From positions 2,003,539 through 2,067,538 of the forward strand of contig NZ_LMUL01000014.1 of the NCBI RefSeq assembly GCF_009765965.1: 64,000 nt of DNA, given 5' to 3'. Position numbers and translations under genes: made by a program. The notes under the pieces were generated by a model. It was not told the origin of the DNA and ran no database searches. It was given only the letters and a program-made list of their open reading frames with translations. The stretch comes from Caulobacter sp. S45 (lineage in GTDB: Bacteria > Pseudomonadota > Alphaproteobacteria > Caulobacterales > Caulobacteraceae). Positions 29,695-39,866 of this stretch are shown here, piece after piece; the first letter of the stretch is position 1, and each line of letters begins with the position of its first letter.

Positions 29695-31341
29695 GTGGCG
29701 ACAGTGACTTTTGAGCCTAGCGTTGGGGAGCATGATATTGCGCCCAAGAAGGGTATATCGCTCGACAGCAAGGTACACCCCTCGGGCATGGCGGCCTTCG
29801 CCCTGTTCCTGGTGGCGGGCGTCGGCTTTGCCGTCTACGGCCTGCTGAGCGACCTGAAGACCTACGGCGGCGGCGAGCCCCTGGCCATCGGCGCCTTCGT
29901 GCTCCTCGGCATCGCGCTGCTGATCGCGCTGGGCTTCGAGTTCGTCAACGGCTTCCACGACACCGCCAATGCGGTGGCCACGGTCATCTACACCAAGAGC
30001 CTGCCACCCATGGTCGCGGTGGTCTGGTCCGGCTTCTTCAACTTCCTGGGCGTGATGGTCTCCACCGGAGCGGTGGCCTACACCATCGTCACCATGCTGC
30101 CGGTGGACCTGATCCTGGGCGTCGGCAGCGCCGGCGGCTACGCCATGATCTTCTCGCTGCTGCTGGCTGCCGTGATCTGGAACCTGGGCACCTGGTGGTT
30201 CGGCCTGCCGAACTCCTCCTCCCACTCCCTGATCGGTTCGGTCCTGGGCGTGGGTCTGGCCAACCAACTGCTGTCCGGCCGCAACGCCTCGGCCGGAGTG
30301 GATTGGGGCCAGGCCGGCAAGATCATCCAGGCCCTGCTGTTCAGCCCGGTCTGCGGCTTCGCCTTGGCGGCCCTGATGCTGCTCATGTTCAAGCTGCTGG
30401 TCCGCTCGAAAAAGCTCTACGAGCCGGCCGACCCAGACCACAGCCCTCCGCTGTGGATCCGCAGCCTGCTGATCCTGACCTGCACCGGCGTGTCCTTCTT
30501 CCACGGCGGCAACGACGGGCAGAAGGGCATGGGCATCATCATGCTGATCCTGATCGGCGTGGCGCCCACAGCCTATGCGCTGAACCGCACCATGCCCGAC
30601 AGCCAGGCCCCGGCCTTCATCAGCTCCTCGGCCAAGGCCCAGACCGCCTTCCTGAGCTACGCCAAAGGCGCCGCCGCGCCGGACCCGACCACGGCCCGCG
30701 CCCAGGTGAAGACCGCCCTGAACGGCGGCGACGTCACCAACGGCCAGAGCATGGCGGCGCTCGCCGTCCTGTCCGGCGAGATCGGCAACGAGGTGAAGAC
30801 CTACGGCGCGGTCCGCAAGGTGCCGGCCGCCCGGACCCAGAACCTGCGCGCCGACATGTTCATGGTCTCCGACGCCGTCACGGCGCTGGGCAAGAAAGGC
30901 TTCAAGTTCGCCGGCGACCAAGCCAAGGACATGAAGAGCTACGGCGGCCTGCTGAACAAGGGCACCCGCTTCATCCCCTTCTGGGTGAAGGCTTCGGTGG
31001 CCATCGCGCTGGGCCTGGGCACCATGATCGGCTGGAAGCGGATCGTGGTCACGGTCGGCGAGAAGATCGGCAAGGACCATCTGAGCTACGGCCAGGGCGC
31101 CGCAGCCGAGATCGTCGCCGCCATCACCATCGGCGGCGCCGAATATCTGGGCCTGCCGGTGTCCACCACCCACATCCTCTCCAGCGGGGTGGCCGGAACC
31201 ATGGTGGCCAACGGATCAGGGCTGCAGTGGAGCACGCTCCGCAACATCGGCCTGGCCTGGGTGCTGACCCTGCCCGCCGCCATCACCATCTCCGGGGTGC
31301 TCTACGCCATCCTGCGCATGGTCTTCGGCGCCGCCGGCTAA
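29695..31341 (+). CDS. pit: Inorganic phosphate transporter, PiT family
   Basis: A proton- or cation-coupled phosphate permease of 548 aa with about ten membrane helices in two inverted halves. Signature repeats are GFEFVNGFHDTANAVAT with GLPNSSSHSLIGSVLG in the first half, and FFHGGNDGQKGMGI with GLPVSTTHILSSGVAGTM in the second. A ~140-residue soluble loop (about residues 300-440) separates the halves. The start is GTG at 29695, preceded by AGGGGGA. A candidate PhoB box is upstream. Confidence 0.94.
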   Translation: MATVTFEPSVGEHDIAPKKGISLDSKVHPSGMAAFALFLVAGVGFAVYGLLSDLKTYGGGEPLAIGAFVLLGIALLIALGFEFVNGFHDTANAVATVIYTKSLPPMVAVVWSGFFNFLGVMVSTGAVAYTIVTMLPVDLILGVGSAGGYAMIFSLLLAAVIWNLGTWWFGLPNSSSHSLIGSVLGVGLANQLLSGRNASAGVDWGQAGKIIQALLFSPVCGFALAALMLLMFKLLVRSKKLYEPADPDHSPPLWIRSLLILTCTGVSFFHGGNDGQKGMGIIMLILIGVAPTAYALNRTMPDSQAPAFISSSAKAQTAFLSYAKGAAAPDPTTARAQVKTALNGGDVTNGQSMAALAVLSGEIGNEVKTYGAVRKVPAARTQNLRADMFMVSDAVTALGKKGFKFAGDQAKDMKSYGGLLNKGTRFIPFWVKASVAIALGLGTMIGWKRIVVTVGEKIGKDHLSYGQGAAAEIVAAITIGGAEYLGLPVSTTHILSSGVAGTMVANGSGLQWSTLRNIGLAWVLTLPAAITISGVLYAILRMVFGAAG

Positions 31342-31365
31342 GGCATCCGTCAGCAACGAAAGCTG

Positions 31366-31393
31366 CGGGCGGCGTCGGAAACGGCGCCGCCCG
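31366..31393 (+). terminator. Terminator hairpin after pit
   Basis: CGGGCGGCG (31366-31374) pairs perfectly with CGCCGCCCG (31385-31393) around a 10-base loop; AATTCGTTT follows. Confidence 0.7.
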
Positions 31394-31434
31394 AATTCGT
31401 TTGGCCCCCCGCCGGCCTCGCTGGACCTAAAACG

Positions 31435-31449
31435 GAACCGATCCGGTTC
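31435..31449 (+). promoter_or_regulatory. Palindrome upstream of the tsaB-fur run: candidate operator
   Basis: GAACC-GATCC-GGTTC is an inverted repeat. GGTTCTA at 31445-31451 recurs exactly 20 bases downstream at 31465-31471, i.e. two helical turns, just before the tsaB ATG. The binding protein is unknown. Confidence 0.4.
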
Positions 31450-31482
31450 TAAGCGCGCCGATTTGGTTCTAGATTTGGTGGG

Positions 31483-32151
31483 ATGAAACTTCTCGCCTTG
31501 GACACCGCGCTCGACGCCTGTTCGGTCGCCGTGCTCGACGGCTCCGCCGCCCTCGCCGTCCGCTCCGAACCCATGCAGCGCGGGCACCAGGAGCGTCTCG
31601 CCCCTATGGTGGCCGAGGCGATGGCCGAAGCCGGCCTCGCCTTCGCGGACCTGGCGCGGATCGCCGTGGTCGTCGGCCCCGGTTCCTTCACCGGCGTGCG
31701 GGTCGGGCTGGCCTTCGCCAAGGCGCTGTCGCTGGCGCTGGACGTCCCCTGTATCGGCGTCGGCACGCTGGAGGTCATGATCGCCTCGACGCCAGGCGCG
31801 GCCCATGGCCTGGCGGCGGCGGTGATCGACGCCAAGCGGGGGCAGGTCTATCTCCAGGCCTTCCGCGACGGGACGCCGCTCGACCCGCCGGCCGCTATGG
31901 ACATCGAAGCCGCGGCCGAGCGCCTGGAGGGGCTAGGTTTCCGGGACGGCGGCGTCCTGACCGGCTCGGGCGCGGCCCTGCTCGCCGAGCGCCTCGCAGG
32001 CGTGGACATCCTGCCCAGCCCGGAAGCGGACGCCTCGATCCTGGGCCGCCTGGCCCTGAACCGCTCCGTCCCCGACCGCCGGCCCCAACCGCTCTACCTG
32101 CGGGCGCCGGACGCCCGCACGATCGCCGAACGCACCGCGGCCGCATCGTGA
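31483..32151 (+). CDS. tsaB: tRNA threonylcarbamoyladenosine biosynthesis protein TsaB
   Basis: Scaffold partner of TsaD/TsaE in t6A37 modification of ANN-decoding tRNAs. The 222-aa ASKHA-fold protein starts KLLALDTALDACSVAVLDG and has the conserved GPGSFTGVRVGLAFAKAL. GGTGGG precedes the ATG. It opens an eight-gene unidirectional run ending with lnt and is coupled to rimI by an ATG/GTG overlap at its stop. Confidence 0.94.
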   Translation: MKLLALDTALDACSVAVLDGSAALAVRSEPMQRGHQERLAPMVAEAMAEAGLAFADLARIAVVVGPGSFTGVRVGLAFAKALSLALDVPCIGVGTLEVMIASTPGAAHGLAAAVIDAKRGQVYLQAFRDGTPLDPPAAMDIEAAAERLEGLGFRDGGVLTGSGAALLAERLAGVDILPSPEADASILGRLALNRSVPDRRPQPLYLRAPDARTIAERTAAAS

Positions 32152-32627
32152 GCATCCCGGCGGCCAAAGCCCGGCTGCGGCCCGTCGCGCCCTCGGACCT
32201 GCCGACCCTGGCGGACATCCATGCCGCGGGGTTCGATCACCCCTGGTCGGCCGACGCCCTGCGCGAGACGCTGGACGGTCCCTGCGTCGCGGGACTGGTC
32301 GCCGGGACGGACATGAAGGCCGCCGGGTTCCTGCTGATCCGCACCGTGGCCGGAGAGGCCGAGATCCTGACCCTGGCGGTGTCTCCCACCGCTCGCCGGC
32401 AGGGCCTCGCCGCCGCCCTGGTCGAGGCGGGGGTCGCCGTGGCCCTGGCGGCCGGGGCCGAAACTCTGTGGCTGGAAGTCGCCGAGGACAACGCCGCCGC
32501 CATTGCGCTGTATCGCCGGACGGGCTTTGTCGCCGAAGGCCGCCGGCCGCGCTATTATGCCCGTACGGGCGGGGTCGCAATCGACGCCCTGCTGATGCGG
32601 CGTCCGCTTAACACCGGGCGCGGTTGA
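32148..32627 (+). CDS. rimI: Ribosomal-protein-alanine N-acetyltransferase RimI-like
   Basis: GNAT-family acetyltransferase of 159 aa. The acetyl-CoA-binding segment is LAVSPTARRQGLAAALV (R/Q-x-x-G-x-A) near residues 77-95, preceded by AGFDHPWSADALRET and followed by LEVAEDNAAAIALYRRTGF. The tsaB-rimI neighbourhood supports RimI, which acetylates the S18 N-terminus. Start is GTG at 32148, overlapping the tsaB stop. Confidence 0.88.
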   Translation: MSIPAAKARLRPVAPSDLPTLADIHAAGFDHPWSADALRETLDGPCVAGLVAGTDMKAAGFLLIRTVAGEAEILTLAVSPTARRQGLAAALVEAGVAVALAAGAETLWLEVAEDNAAAIALYRRTGFVAEGRRPRYYARTGGVAIDALLMRRPLNTGRG

Positions 32628-32658
32628 GACTATGTAAAGACGGTTGAGGAGCGGCGAC

Positions 32659-33072
32659 TTGGACCGGATAGAGAAAGCCTGCGCGGACAAGGGCCTGCGC
32701 ATGACCGACCAGCGTCGCGTCATTGCGCGCGTGCTGTCGAACGCCCACGACCATCCGGATGTCGAGGAGCTGTACCGTCGCGCCGTGGCCGTGGACCCCC
32801 ACATCTCGATCGCCACCGTCTACCGCACGGTGCGGCTGTTCGAGGAGGCCGGCATCATCGCCCGCCACGACTTCCGCGACGGCCGCTCCCGCTACGAGGA
32901 GGCGCCCGACATCCACCACGACCACCTGATCGACATGAAGACCGGCCAGGTGGTGGAGTTCGTGGACGAGGAGATCGAACGTCTGCAGAGCCTGATCGCC
33001 CAGCGGTTGGGCTACCGGCTGGTGGACCACCGGCTGGAGCTGTACGGCATACCGCTGGATAAGGGCGCGTAG
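32659..33072 (+). CDS. fur: Ferric uptake regulator Fur
   Basis: Iron-responsive repressor/activator of 137 aa. The winged helix spans residues ~1-80 ([32 protein letters not shown]). The dimer and metal-binding domain includes [24 protein letters not shown]. The start is TTG at 32659 with GAGGAG seven bases upstream, giving [15 protein letters not shown], which I recall as the C. crescentus Fur N-terminus. The C-terminal Cys pair of E. coli Fur is absent, as in many alphaproteobacteria. Confidence 0.94.
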   Translation: MDRIEKACADKGLRMTDQRRVIARVLSNAHDHPDVEELYRRAVAVDPHISIATVYRTVRLFEEAGIIARHDFRDGRSRYEEAPDIHHDHLIDMKTGQVVEFVDEEIERLQSLIAQRLGYRLVDHRLELYGIPLDKGA

Positions 33073-33076
33073 GCAC

Positions 33077-34536
<1,460 letters not shown>

Positions 34537-34540
<4 letters not shown>

Positions 34541-35493
34541 GCCGCGACGCCGAAGAGTTCCTCGCCCTGCCCGACCTCGCCGTGCGCGCGGTCGCCGGAC
34601 CCCACAGCCGACACACCGCCCTGATCGAGGACGCCTTCCATGTGCTGCTCGAAACGCCCGGCGGCGGCGTGAGGATCAAGGGCGACGCCAAGGGCCGCGC
34701 CGGGGCCAAGCGCGCGGTGGGCGCCATCGCCGCCCGCGCTCAGGACGGCTCGGATGTCGGCGAGAGCGATGTGCGCGCCGCCATCCTCACCGCCCGTTCA
34801 GGCGACGCCGCCGCCTCGGGTGGACCCGCCCTCCCGATGGGCCGCCGAGGCGCCATCGCGCCCAAGACCCCGGCCCAGGCGCGCTATCTCGACGATCTCG
34901 CCCGCTGCGAGCTGGTGTTCGGCGTCGGGCCGGCCGGCACCGGCAAGACCTTCCTGGCGGTGGCCTACGGCGCCTCGCTGCTGATGCGCGGCGAGGTGGA
35001 TCGGCTGGTGGTCACCCGCCCGGCGGTGGAGGCCGGCGAACGGCTCGGCTTCCTGCCCGGCGACCTGACCGAGAAGGTCGATCCCTATCTGGCCCCGATC
35101 TGGGAGGCCCTGTCCGACATCATGGGGGCCGAACAACTGCGCCGCCGCCGCGACCGGGGCGAGATCGAGGTGGCGCCCATCGCCTTCATGCGCGGCCGCA
35201 CCCTGTCGCACGCCTATGTCATCGTCGACGAGGCGCAGAACACCACCCGGCTGCAGATGAAGATGGTCCTGACCCGGCTGGGCGAGGGCGCGCGGATGGC
35301 GGTGACCGGCGATCCGAGCCAGGTCGACCTGCCCAACGGCGGCGACAGCGGCCTGTCCCACGCCACCCGCATCCTGGAGAACGTCAAGGGCGTGGCGGTG
35401 GCGCGGTTCGAGGCCTCCGATGTGGTCCGCCACCCGCTGGTGGAGCGGATCGTCAAGGCCTACGACGCCGACGCCGCGCAGGGCCGCAAATGA
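34537..35493 (+). CDS. PhoH family protein
   Basis: P-loop NTPase of 318 aa, often found beside ybeY and implicated in RNA metabolism. The ATP-binding motifs are [15 protein letters not shown] (Walker A, near residue 131) and [13 protein letters not shown] (Walker B), with [19 protein letters not shown] between them and [11 protein letters not shown] after. A ~100-residue N-terminal extension resembles the KH-like region of PhoH/PhoL proteins. The start is TTG in a TTGA overlap with the miaB stop. Confidence 0.92.
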
Positions 35494-35987
35494 TCGAGGT
35501 CGAAGTCGAGGACGAGGCGTGGACCCAGGCGCTGCCCGACGCGGAAACGCTGGTCCGCCGCGCGGTCGAAGCCGCGCTGGCGTTCGAGGTCGAAGCGCCC
35601 ACCGTTTCGGATGAGACCATCGCCGTCCTGCTCGCGGACGACGAAGCGGTACGCGAGCTGAACGCCCGTTTCCGCGACAAGGACCAGCCGACCAACGTGC
35701 TGTCCTTCCCCGCCGCCGAGAGCGCCCATCCGCACCTGGGCGACATCGCCTTGGCCTACGGCGTCTGCGCGCGCGAGGCGGAGGCCCAGGGCAAGCCGCT
35801 GAGCCACCACTTGTCGCATCTCGCGGTGCATGGGACCCTGCACCTGCTCGGCTACGACCATCAGGCGGACGCCGAGGCGGAGGCCATGGAAGCGATGGAA
35901 CGGGCGATCCTCCAGACGCTCGATATTTCGGACCCCTACGCCGACCCCGACGGGCTCGGACAGGACGGGATGATCCGTCATGGCTGA
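35490..35987 (+). CDS. ybeY: Endoribonuclease YbeY
   Basis: Zinc-dependent endoribonuclease of 165 aa involved in 16S rRNA 3' maturation and ribosome quality control. The metal site is HLAVHGTLHLLGYDH, the diagnostic H-x3-H-x5-H pattern. DDEAVRELNARFRDKDQPTNVLSFP precedes it in two conserved pieces. It overlaps phoH by four bases (ATGA) and corC by eight. Confidence 0.95.
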   Translation: MIEVEVEDEAWTQALPDAETLVRRAVEAALAFEVEAPTVSDETIAVLLADDEAVRELNARFRDKDQPTNVLSFPAAESAHPHLGDIALAYGVCAREAEAQGKPLSHHLSHLAVHGTLHLLGYDHQADAEAEAMEAMERAILQTLDISDPYADPDGLGQDGMIRHG

Positions 35988-36975
35988 TCCACACGGCCGA
36001 AGTCCGGGCGATCCTTACGGTCGGCGCACCCGCCGGGCCGGCATGGGCGGCCTGCTGTCGCGCTGGCTGCGCCGCGACGCCGCGCCCCACACCGCCGCGC
36101 CCGAGGCCGACGAAGCGGCGGTCGACCTGGTCGACCAGGCGGAAGCCTTCCAGAACCTGCGGATTTCCGACGTGATGACACCGCGCGCCGACATCCTGGC
36201 GCTGGAGGTGTCCGTCCCCCTATCGGAGGTGGTGCGCCGGTTCGTGGACTCCGAGCATTCGCGCATGCCGGTCTATCGGGAGACCCTGGACGACCCCATC
36301 GGGGTGGTCCACATCAAGGACCTGTTGCGGCTGATCGCGCCCATGGGCGCCGAACCCGCCACCGATATCGCCCTGTCGTGGCGCGAACCGGTGCTGCACC
36401 GCCTGCGACGTGACCTGCTGTACGTCCCCGCCTCGATGCGAGCGGCGGACCTGTTGTTGCGGATGCGGGTGGCGCGCAGCCACATGGCGCTGGTGATCGA
36501 CGAGTTTGGCGGCACCGACGGCCTGGTCACGCTGGAGGATCTGGTCGAGGCGGTGGTCGGCGAGATTTCCGACGAACACGATGAACAGGCCGAACCCTCG
36601 GTGGTGGCGCGCCCCGGCGGCCTGCTGGAAGCCGACGCCCGCGTCCCCCTGGACGAGCTGGAAGCCCTGCTCGGCCACAGCCTGTCCCTGCCCGACGAGG
36701 ACGAGGAGGTGGACACCGTGGCGGGTCTGGTGGCCACCCTGGCCAAACGCGTGCCGCAGAGGGGCGAGGTGATCGTGCATCCGGCAGGGGTGGAGTTCGA
36801 GGTGGTCGACGCCGATCCCCGGCGCATCCGCCGCCTGCGCATCCGTCCGGCGCCCGACCGGGCCGGTGCGGCCGCGCTCGGGCCGATGTCGGCTCAAACC
36901 AACCCATCCGCCACGCCCATATCCGAGGCCTTCGGGGTCGAACCGCTCAGCCTGCCTAGCAGCGAGACTTTGTGA
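35980..36975 (+). CDS. CBS-domain hemolysin-like protein, CorC family
   Basis: A 331-aa cytoplasmic protein with two CBS domains (LRISDVMTPRADILAL near residue 50, and MRVARSHMALVIDEFGGTDG) and a C-terminal CorC_HlyC (transporter-associated) domain from about residue 215. CorC proteins are linked to magnesium/cobalt efflux and membrane stress; the ybeY-corC-lnt order is widely conserved. No membrane helices are visible, so it is the soluble CorC type. Confidence 0.9.
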   Translation: MADPHGRSPGDPYGRRTRRAGMGGLLSRWLRRDAAPHTAAPEADEAAVDLVDQAEAFQNLRISDVMTPRADILALEVSVPLSEVVRRFVDSEHSRMPVYRETLDDPIGVVHIKDLLRLIAPMGAEPATDIALSWREPVLHRLRRDLLYVPASMRAADLLLRMRVARSHMALVIDEFGGTDGLVTLEDLVEAVVGEISDEHDEQAEPSVVARPGGLLEADARVPLDELEALLGHSLSLPDEDEEVDTVAGLVATLAKRVPQRGEVIVHPAGVEFEVVDADPRRIRRLRIRPAPDRAGAAALGPMSAQTNPSATPISEAFGVEPLSLPSSETL

Positions 36976-38534
36976 ACCTGCGATCGACGGATGGTCTCGC
37001 TCCCTGGCGAGGCGCTGGATTGGCGTGCGCGGCGGGGGTGATCGCCGCCCTGGCCCACCCGCCGTTCGGGCTCTGGATCGGGGTGTTCGGTTACGCCCTG
37101 CTGCAACTGAGCCTGGATCTGACGCCAGCGCACCGACCCTTGCGCGCCGCCTTCTTCCGCGGCTGGGCTGCGGGGACGGGCTATCTGCTGGTCGGCACCT
37201 GGTGGGTGGCGGAGGCCTTCTTCGTCGACGCCGCCGCCCATGGCTGGCAGGCGCCGCTGGCGGTGCTGTTCACCGCTGGCGGCATCGGGGTGTTCTGGGG
37301 CGGGGCGGGCCTGGTCTATCGGCTGATCGCACCGCGAGGAGCCTGGCGCATCCTCACCTTCGCCGCGGTCTGGTCCAGCTTCGAGTGGTTGCGCGGCCAT
37401 GTGCTGACCGGCTTTCCCTGGGACCTGCCGGGCGAGACGTGGCGCGCGGGATCGGCGATGTCGCAGGGCGCCAGCCTGATCGGCGCCTACGGCATGACCT
37501 TCCTCACCGTGGCCATAGGCGCGACCCCGATCGTCCTGGCCGACCGGGACCGCCCGAAATCGAGCGCCGCCGCCCTCGCCGCCGCAGCCCTCGCCCTGGG
37601 AGTGCTGTGGGGCTATGGCGCGATGCGGCTCGCCGTACCGCTTCCCGCCGATACATCCGTCCGGTTACGGATCGTCCAACCGGGACTGAAGGAGGAACCG
37701 GTCTGGACCGAGGCCCTGTTCCGCCAGCGGTTCGATCGGTTCATGCGCCTCAGCGCCTGGCCGGCCGCGCGGACGCCCGATGTGGTGATCTGGCCCGAAG
37801 GCGCGATCCCGGCCCCGTTCAACACCTACCTGGCGGAGGGGACCTGGACCGAAGCCGAACTGGCCTCAGCCTTCCGTCCCGGCCAGACCCTGCTGAACGG
37901 CGGCTACCGCTTCAGCGGACCGGAAAGCGCGCAGAAGGCCTACAACAGCCTGCTGATGATGCGCCGGACCCAGACGGGTTTCCGCGCCCTGGCCGTCTAC
38001 GACAAGTACCGGCTGGTGCCGTTCGGCGAGTTCCTGCCCTTTCCTGGACTGTTCTCGCTGTTGCACCTGAGCAGCCTGGTGCAGAACGGCGAACCGTTCT
38101 CGCCCGGGCCCGTACCGGCGCCGGTCAGCATCCCGGGCGTGCCGCGGATGCAACCCCTGATCTGCTACGAAAGCCTGTTTCCCGGCTTCACCTCATCCAT
38201 AGGCGGACGACCCGACTGGATCGTCAATGTCTCTGACGATGCTTGGTTTGGTCAGACCACCGGACCGCTCCAGCACCTGAATCTCGCCAGCTACCGGGCG
38301 ATCGAAGAAGGACTCCCACTGATCCGCGCAACCCCTACGGGCGTTTCTGCTGTTGTTGACGCCTATGGACGAGTTCGCGCACGGCTGGGCCTTGGCCGCC
38401 AAGGGATCATCGACACGGCCCTGCCCGGTCGTCTTGCTCCCACACCCTATTCAAAGTTGCGAGAACTGCCGTTCTGCGTGCTTCTGTTGCTCGGTTTCGC
38501 GTCGGCGTTGTTTATTAAGAAATCTAAACTATAA
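36972..38534 (+). CDS. lnt: Apolipoprotein N-acyltransferase
   Basis: Adds the third acyl chain to lipoproteins at the inner membrane. The 520-aa protein has about six N-terminal membrane helices, a periplasmic nitrilase-like domain and one C-terminal helix. The catalytic triad is visible as Glu in WPEGAIPAPF, Lys in YDKYRLVPFGE and Cys in ICYESLFPG. The start is GTG at 36972 in a GTGA overlap with corC. Confidence 0.95.
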   Translation: MNLRSTDGLAPWRGAGLACAAGVIAALAHPPFGLWIGVFGYALLQLSLDLTPAHRPLRAAFFRGWAAGTGYLLVGTWWVAEAFFVDAAAHGWQAPLAVLFTAGGIGVFWGGAGLVYRLIAPRGAWRILTFAAVWSSFEWLRGHVLTGFPWDLPGETWRAGSAMSQGASLIGAYGMTFLTVAIGATPIVLADRDRPKSSAAALAAAALALGVLWGYGAMRLAVPLPADTSVRLRIVQPGLKEEPVWTEALFRQRFDRFMRLSAWPAARTPDVVIWPEGAIPAPFNTYLAEGTWTEAELASAFRPGQTLLNGGYRFSGPESAQKAYNSLLMMRRTQTGFRALAVYDKYRLVPFGEFLPFPGLFSLLHLSSLVQNGEPFSPGPVPAPVSIPGVPRMQPLICYESLFPGFTSSIGGRPDWIVNVSDDAWFGQTTGPLQHLNLASYRAIEEGLPLIRATPTGVSAVVDAYGRVRARLGLGRQGIIDTALPGRLAPTPYSKLRELPFCVLLLLGFASALFIKKSKL

Positions 38535-38607
38535 ATCAGCCGCACCATCACCTGGGCCAAATGGGCGAAAGCTTGACAATACGTTTTTGAGCAGGTCAGA
38601 GGCAGGT

Positions 38608-39045
38608 ATGGAAGCCCTGAACGACGACCGCTCCCCCAACCCCGTCGACGTCCATGTCGGCGATCGGATCCGCCGCCGCCGCCGCGCCCTAGGCATCAGC
38701 CAGGACAAGCTGGCCGAGGCGCTTGGCCTGACTTTCCAGCAAGTCCAGAAATACGAACGCGGGGCCAATCGGGTCAGTGCGTCCAAGCTCTACCAGGTCG
38801 CCCACGCCCTGCATGCGCCGATCCCCTACTTTTTCGATGGCCTACCGGACCCGGCGCAGAACAAGGATGTGGAGCCGGTCGAGCCCGCGACGTTCGTCCG
38901 TGAACTGCCGTTGACGCCGGAAGAGCGGGAGTTCGCCACCTGGCTGTCGCAGATCGAAAGCCGGCGGGTGCGCAAACGCCTGTTGGATCTGGTCCGCACA
39001 CTGGCCGACACCGAGGGCTCGGCCGAGACTACATCGGAAGGCTAG
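38608..39045 (+). CDS. XRE-family transcriptional regulator
   Basis: A 145-aa protein with a helix-turn-helix at residues ~15-70 (VGDRIRRRRRALGISQDKLAEA, FQQVQKYERGANRVSASKL). The C-terminal helical half is LTPEEREFATWLSQIESRRV. Alphaproteobacteria often have this type of regulator between lnt and metK; metK is not here. GGCAGGT precedes the ATG, and TTGACA (38573-38578) may be its -35 element. Target genes unknown. Confidence 0.85.
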   Translation: MEALNDDRSPNPVDVHVGDRIRRRRRALGISQDKLAEALGLTFQQVQKYERGANRVSASKLYQVAHALHAPIPYFFDGLPDPAQNKDVEPVEPATFVRELPLTPEEREFATWLSQIESRRVRKRLLDLVRTLADTEGSAETTSEG

Positions 39046-39104
39046 AGCATCTTCCAGCGACGTGGATATCGGGTCGCGCGGGGGAAATGCGCCGAATGAG
39101 GAAA

Positions 39105-39147
39105 CTAGAGTGTTCGGCCGAACCGACAGGTTCGCAAAACGCTCTAG
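39105..39147. terminator. Bidirectional hairpin between the XRE gene and yggS
   Basis: CTAGAGTGTT (39105-39114) pairs with AACGCTCTAG (39138-39147); inside is the palindrome GTTCGGCCGAAC (39112-39123). The right arm includes the yggS stop codon. The CTAGAG-type repeat is common in Caulobacterales intergenic regions. Confidence 0.6.
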
Positions 39148-39866
39148 TTCCGCACGCCGAACAGGGCCGAACCCACCCGCACCGACGTCGCTCCGAACCG
39201 GATCGCGGTCTCGAAATCGGCGCTCATGCCCATGGACAGCCCGGTCAGACCGTTGCGGGCCGCGATCTTGGCCAGTAGGGCGAAATGCGGGCCGGCCGGT
39301 TCGTCCGCCGGCGGAATGCACATCAGGCCTTCCACCGACAGGCCATAGTCCCGGCGCAGCGCGGCGACGAAGGCGTCCGCATCGGCGGGGGTCACGCCGG
39401 CCTTCTGCGGCTCCTCGCCGGTATTGACCTGGATATACAGTTTCGGCGTTCGGCCTAGCGCCTGGACGGCGTCCGCCACGGCGCGCGCCAACCGATCGCG
39501 ATCCACGGTCTCGATCACGTCGAAGAACCCAACCGCCTCCTTGGCCTTGTTGGTCTGCAGGGGGCCGATCAGGCGAAGCTCCAGGTCCGGGCGCGCCACG
39601 CGAAGTTCGCCCCAGCGCACCATCGCCTCCTGCACCCGGTTCTCGCCGAACACCCGCTGGCCGGCGTCGAGCACGGGCGCGACATGGCTCCAGGGTTGCT
39701 GCTTAGACACCGCGACCAGGGTTATCGCGCCAAGCTCGCGGCCGACCGTTTTCGCCGCCGCCGCCATGCGCGCGCGGACATCGTCCAATCCCTTGGACCG
39801 ATCCTGAGTCCGGTCATCCGTCTGGTCGGCCGGCCCCGAGCCGGATAGCGTGTCGAACGATGGCAT
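39144..39866 (-). CDS. YggS-family pyridoxal-phosphate homeostasis protein
   Basis: PLP-binding single-domain alanine-racemase-fold protein, no known catalytic activity, involved in vitamin B6 homeostasis. The 240-aa sequence has LVAVSKQQP with the PLP lysine, FGENRVQEAM, LELRLIGPLQTNK, QVNTGEEPQKAG and LSMGMSADFETAI, all diagnostic. The first ~26 residues are polar and not conserved; TTG at 39788, preceded by AAGGGA, would give a more typical start. With the ATG at 39866, the coding region overlaps the divergent thiE-like gene by seven bases. Confidence 0.92.
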   Translation of the reverse strand: MPSFDTLSGSGPADQTDDRTQDRSKGLDDVRARMAAAAKTVGRELGAITLVAVSKQQPWSHVAPVLDAGQRVFGENRVQEAMVRWGELRVARPDLELRLIGPLQTNKAKEAVGFFDVIETVDRDRLARAVADAVQALGRTPKLYIQVNTGEEPQKAGVTPADADAFVAALRRDYGLSVEGLMCIPPADEPAGPHFALLAKIAARNGLTGLSMGMSADFETAIRFGATSVRVGSALFGVRN

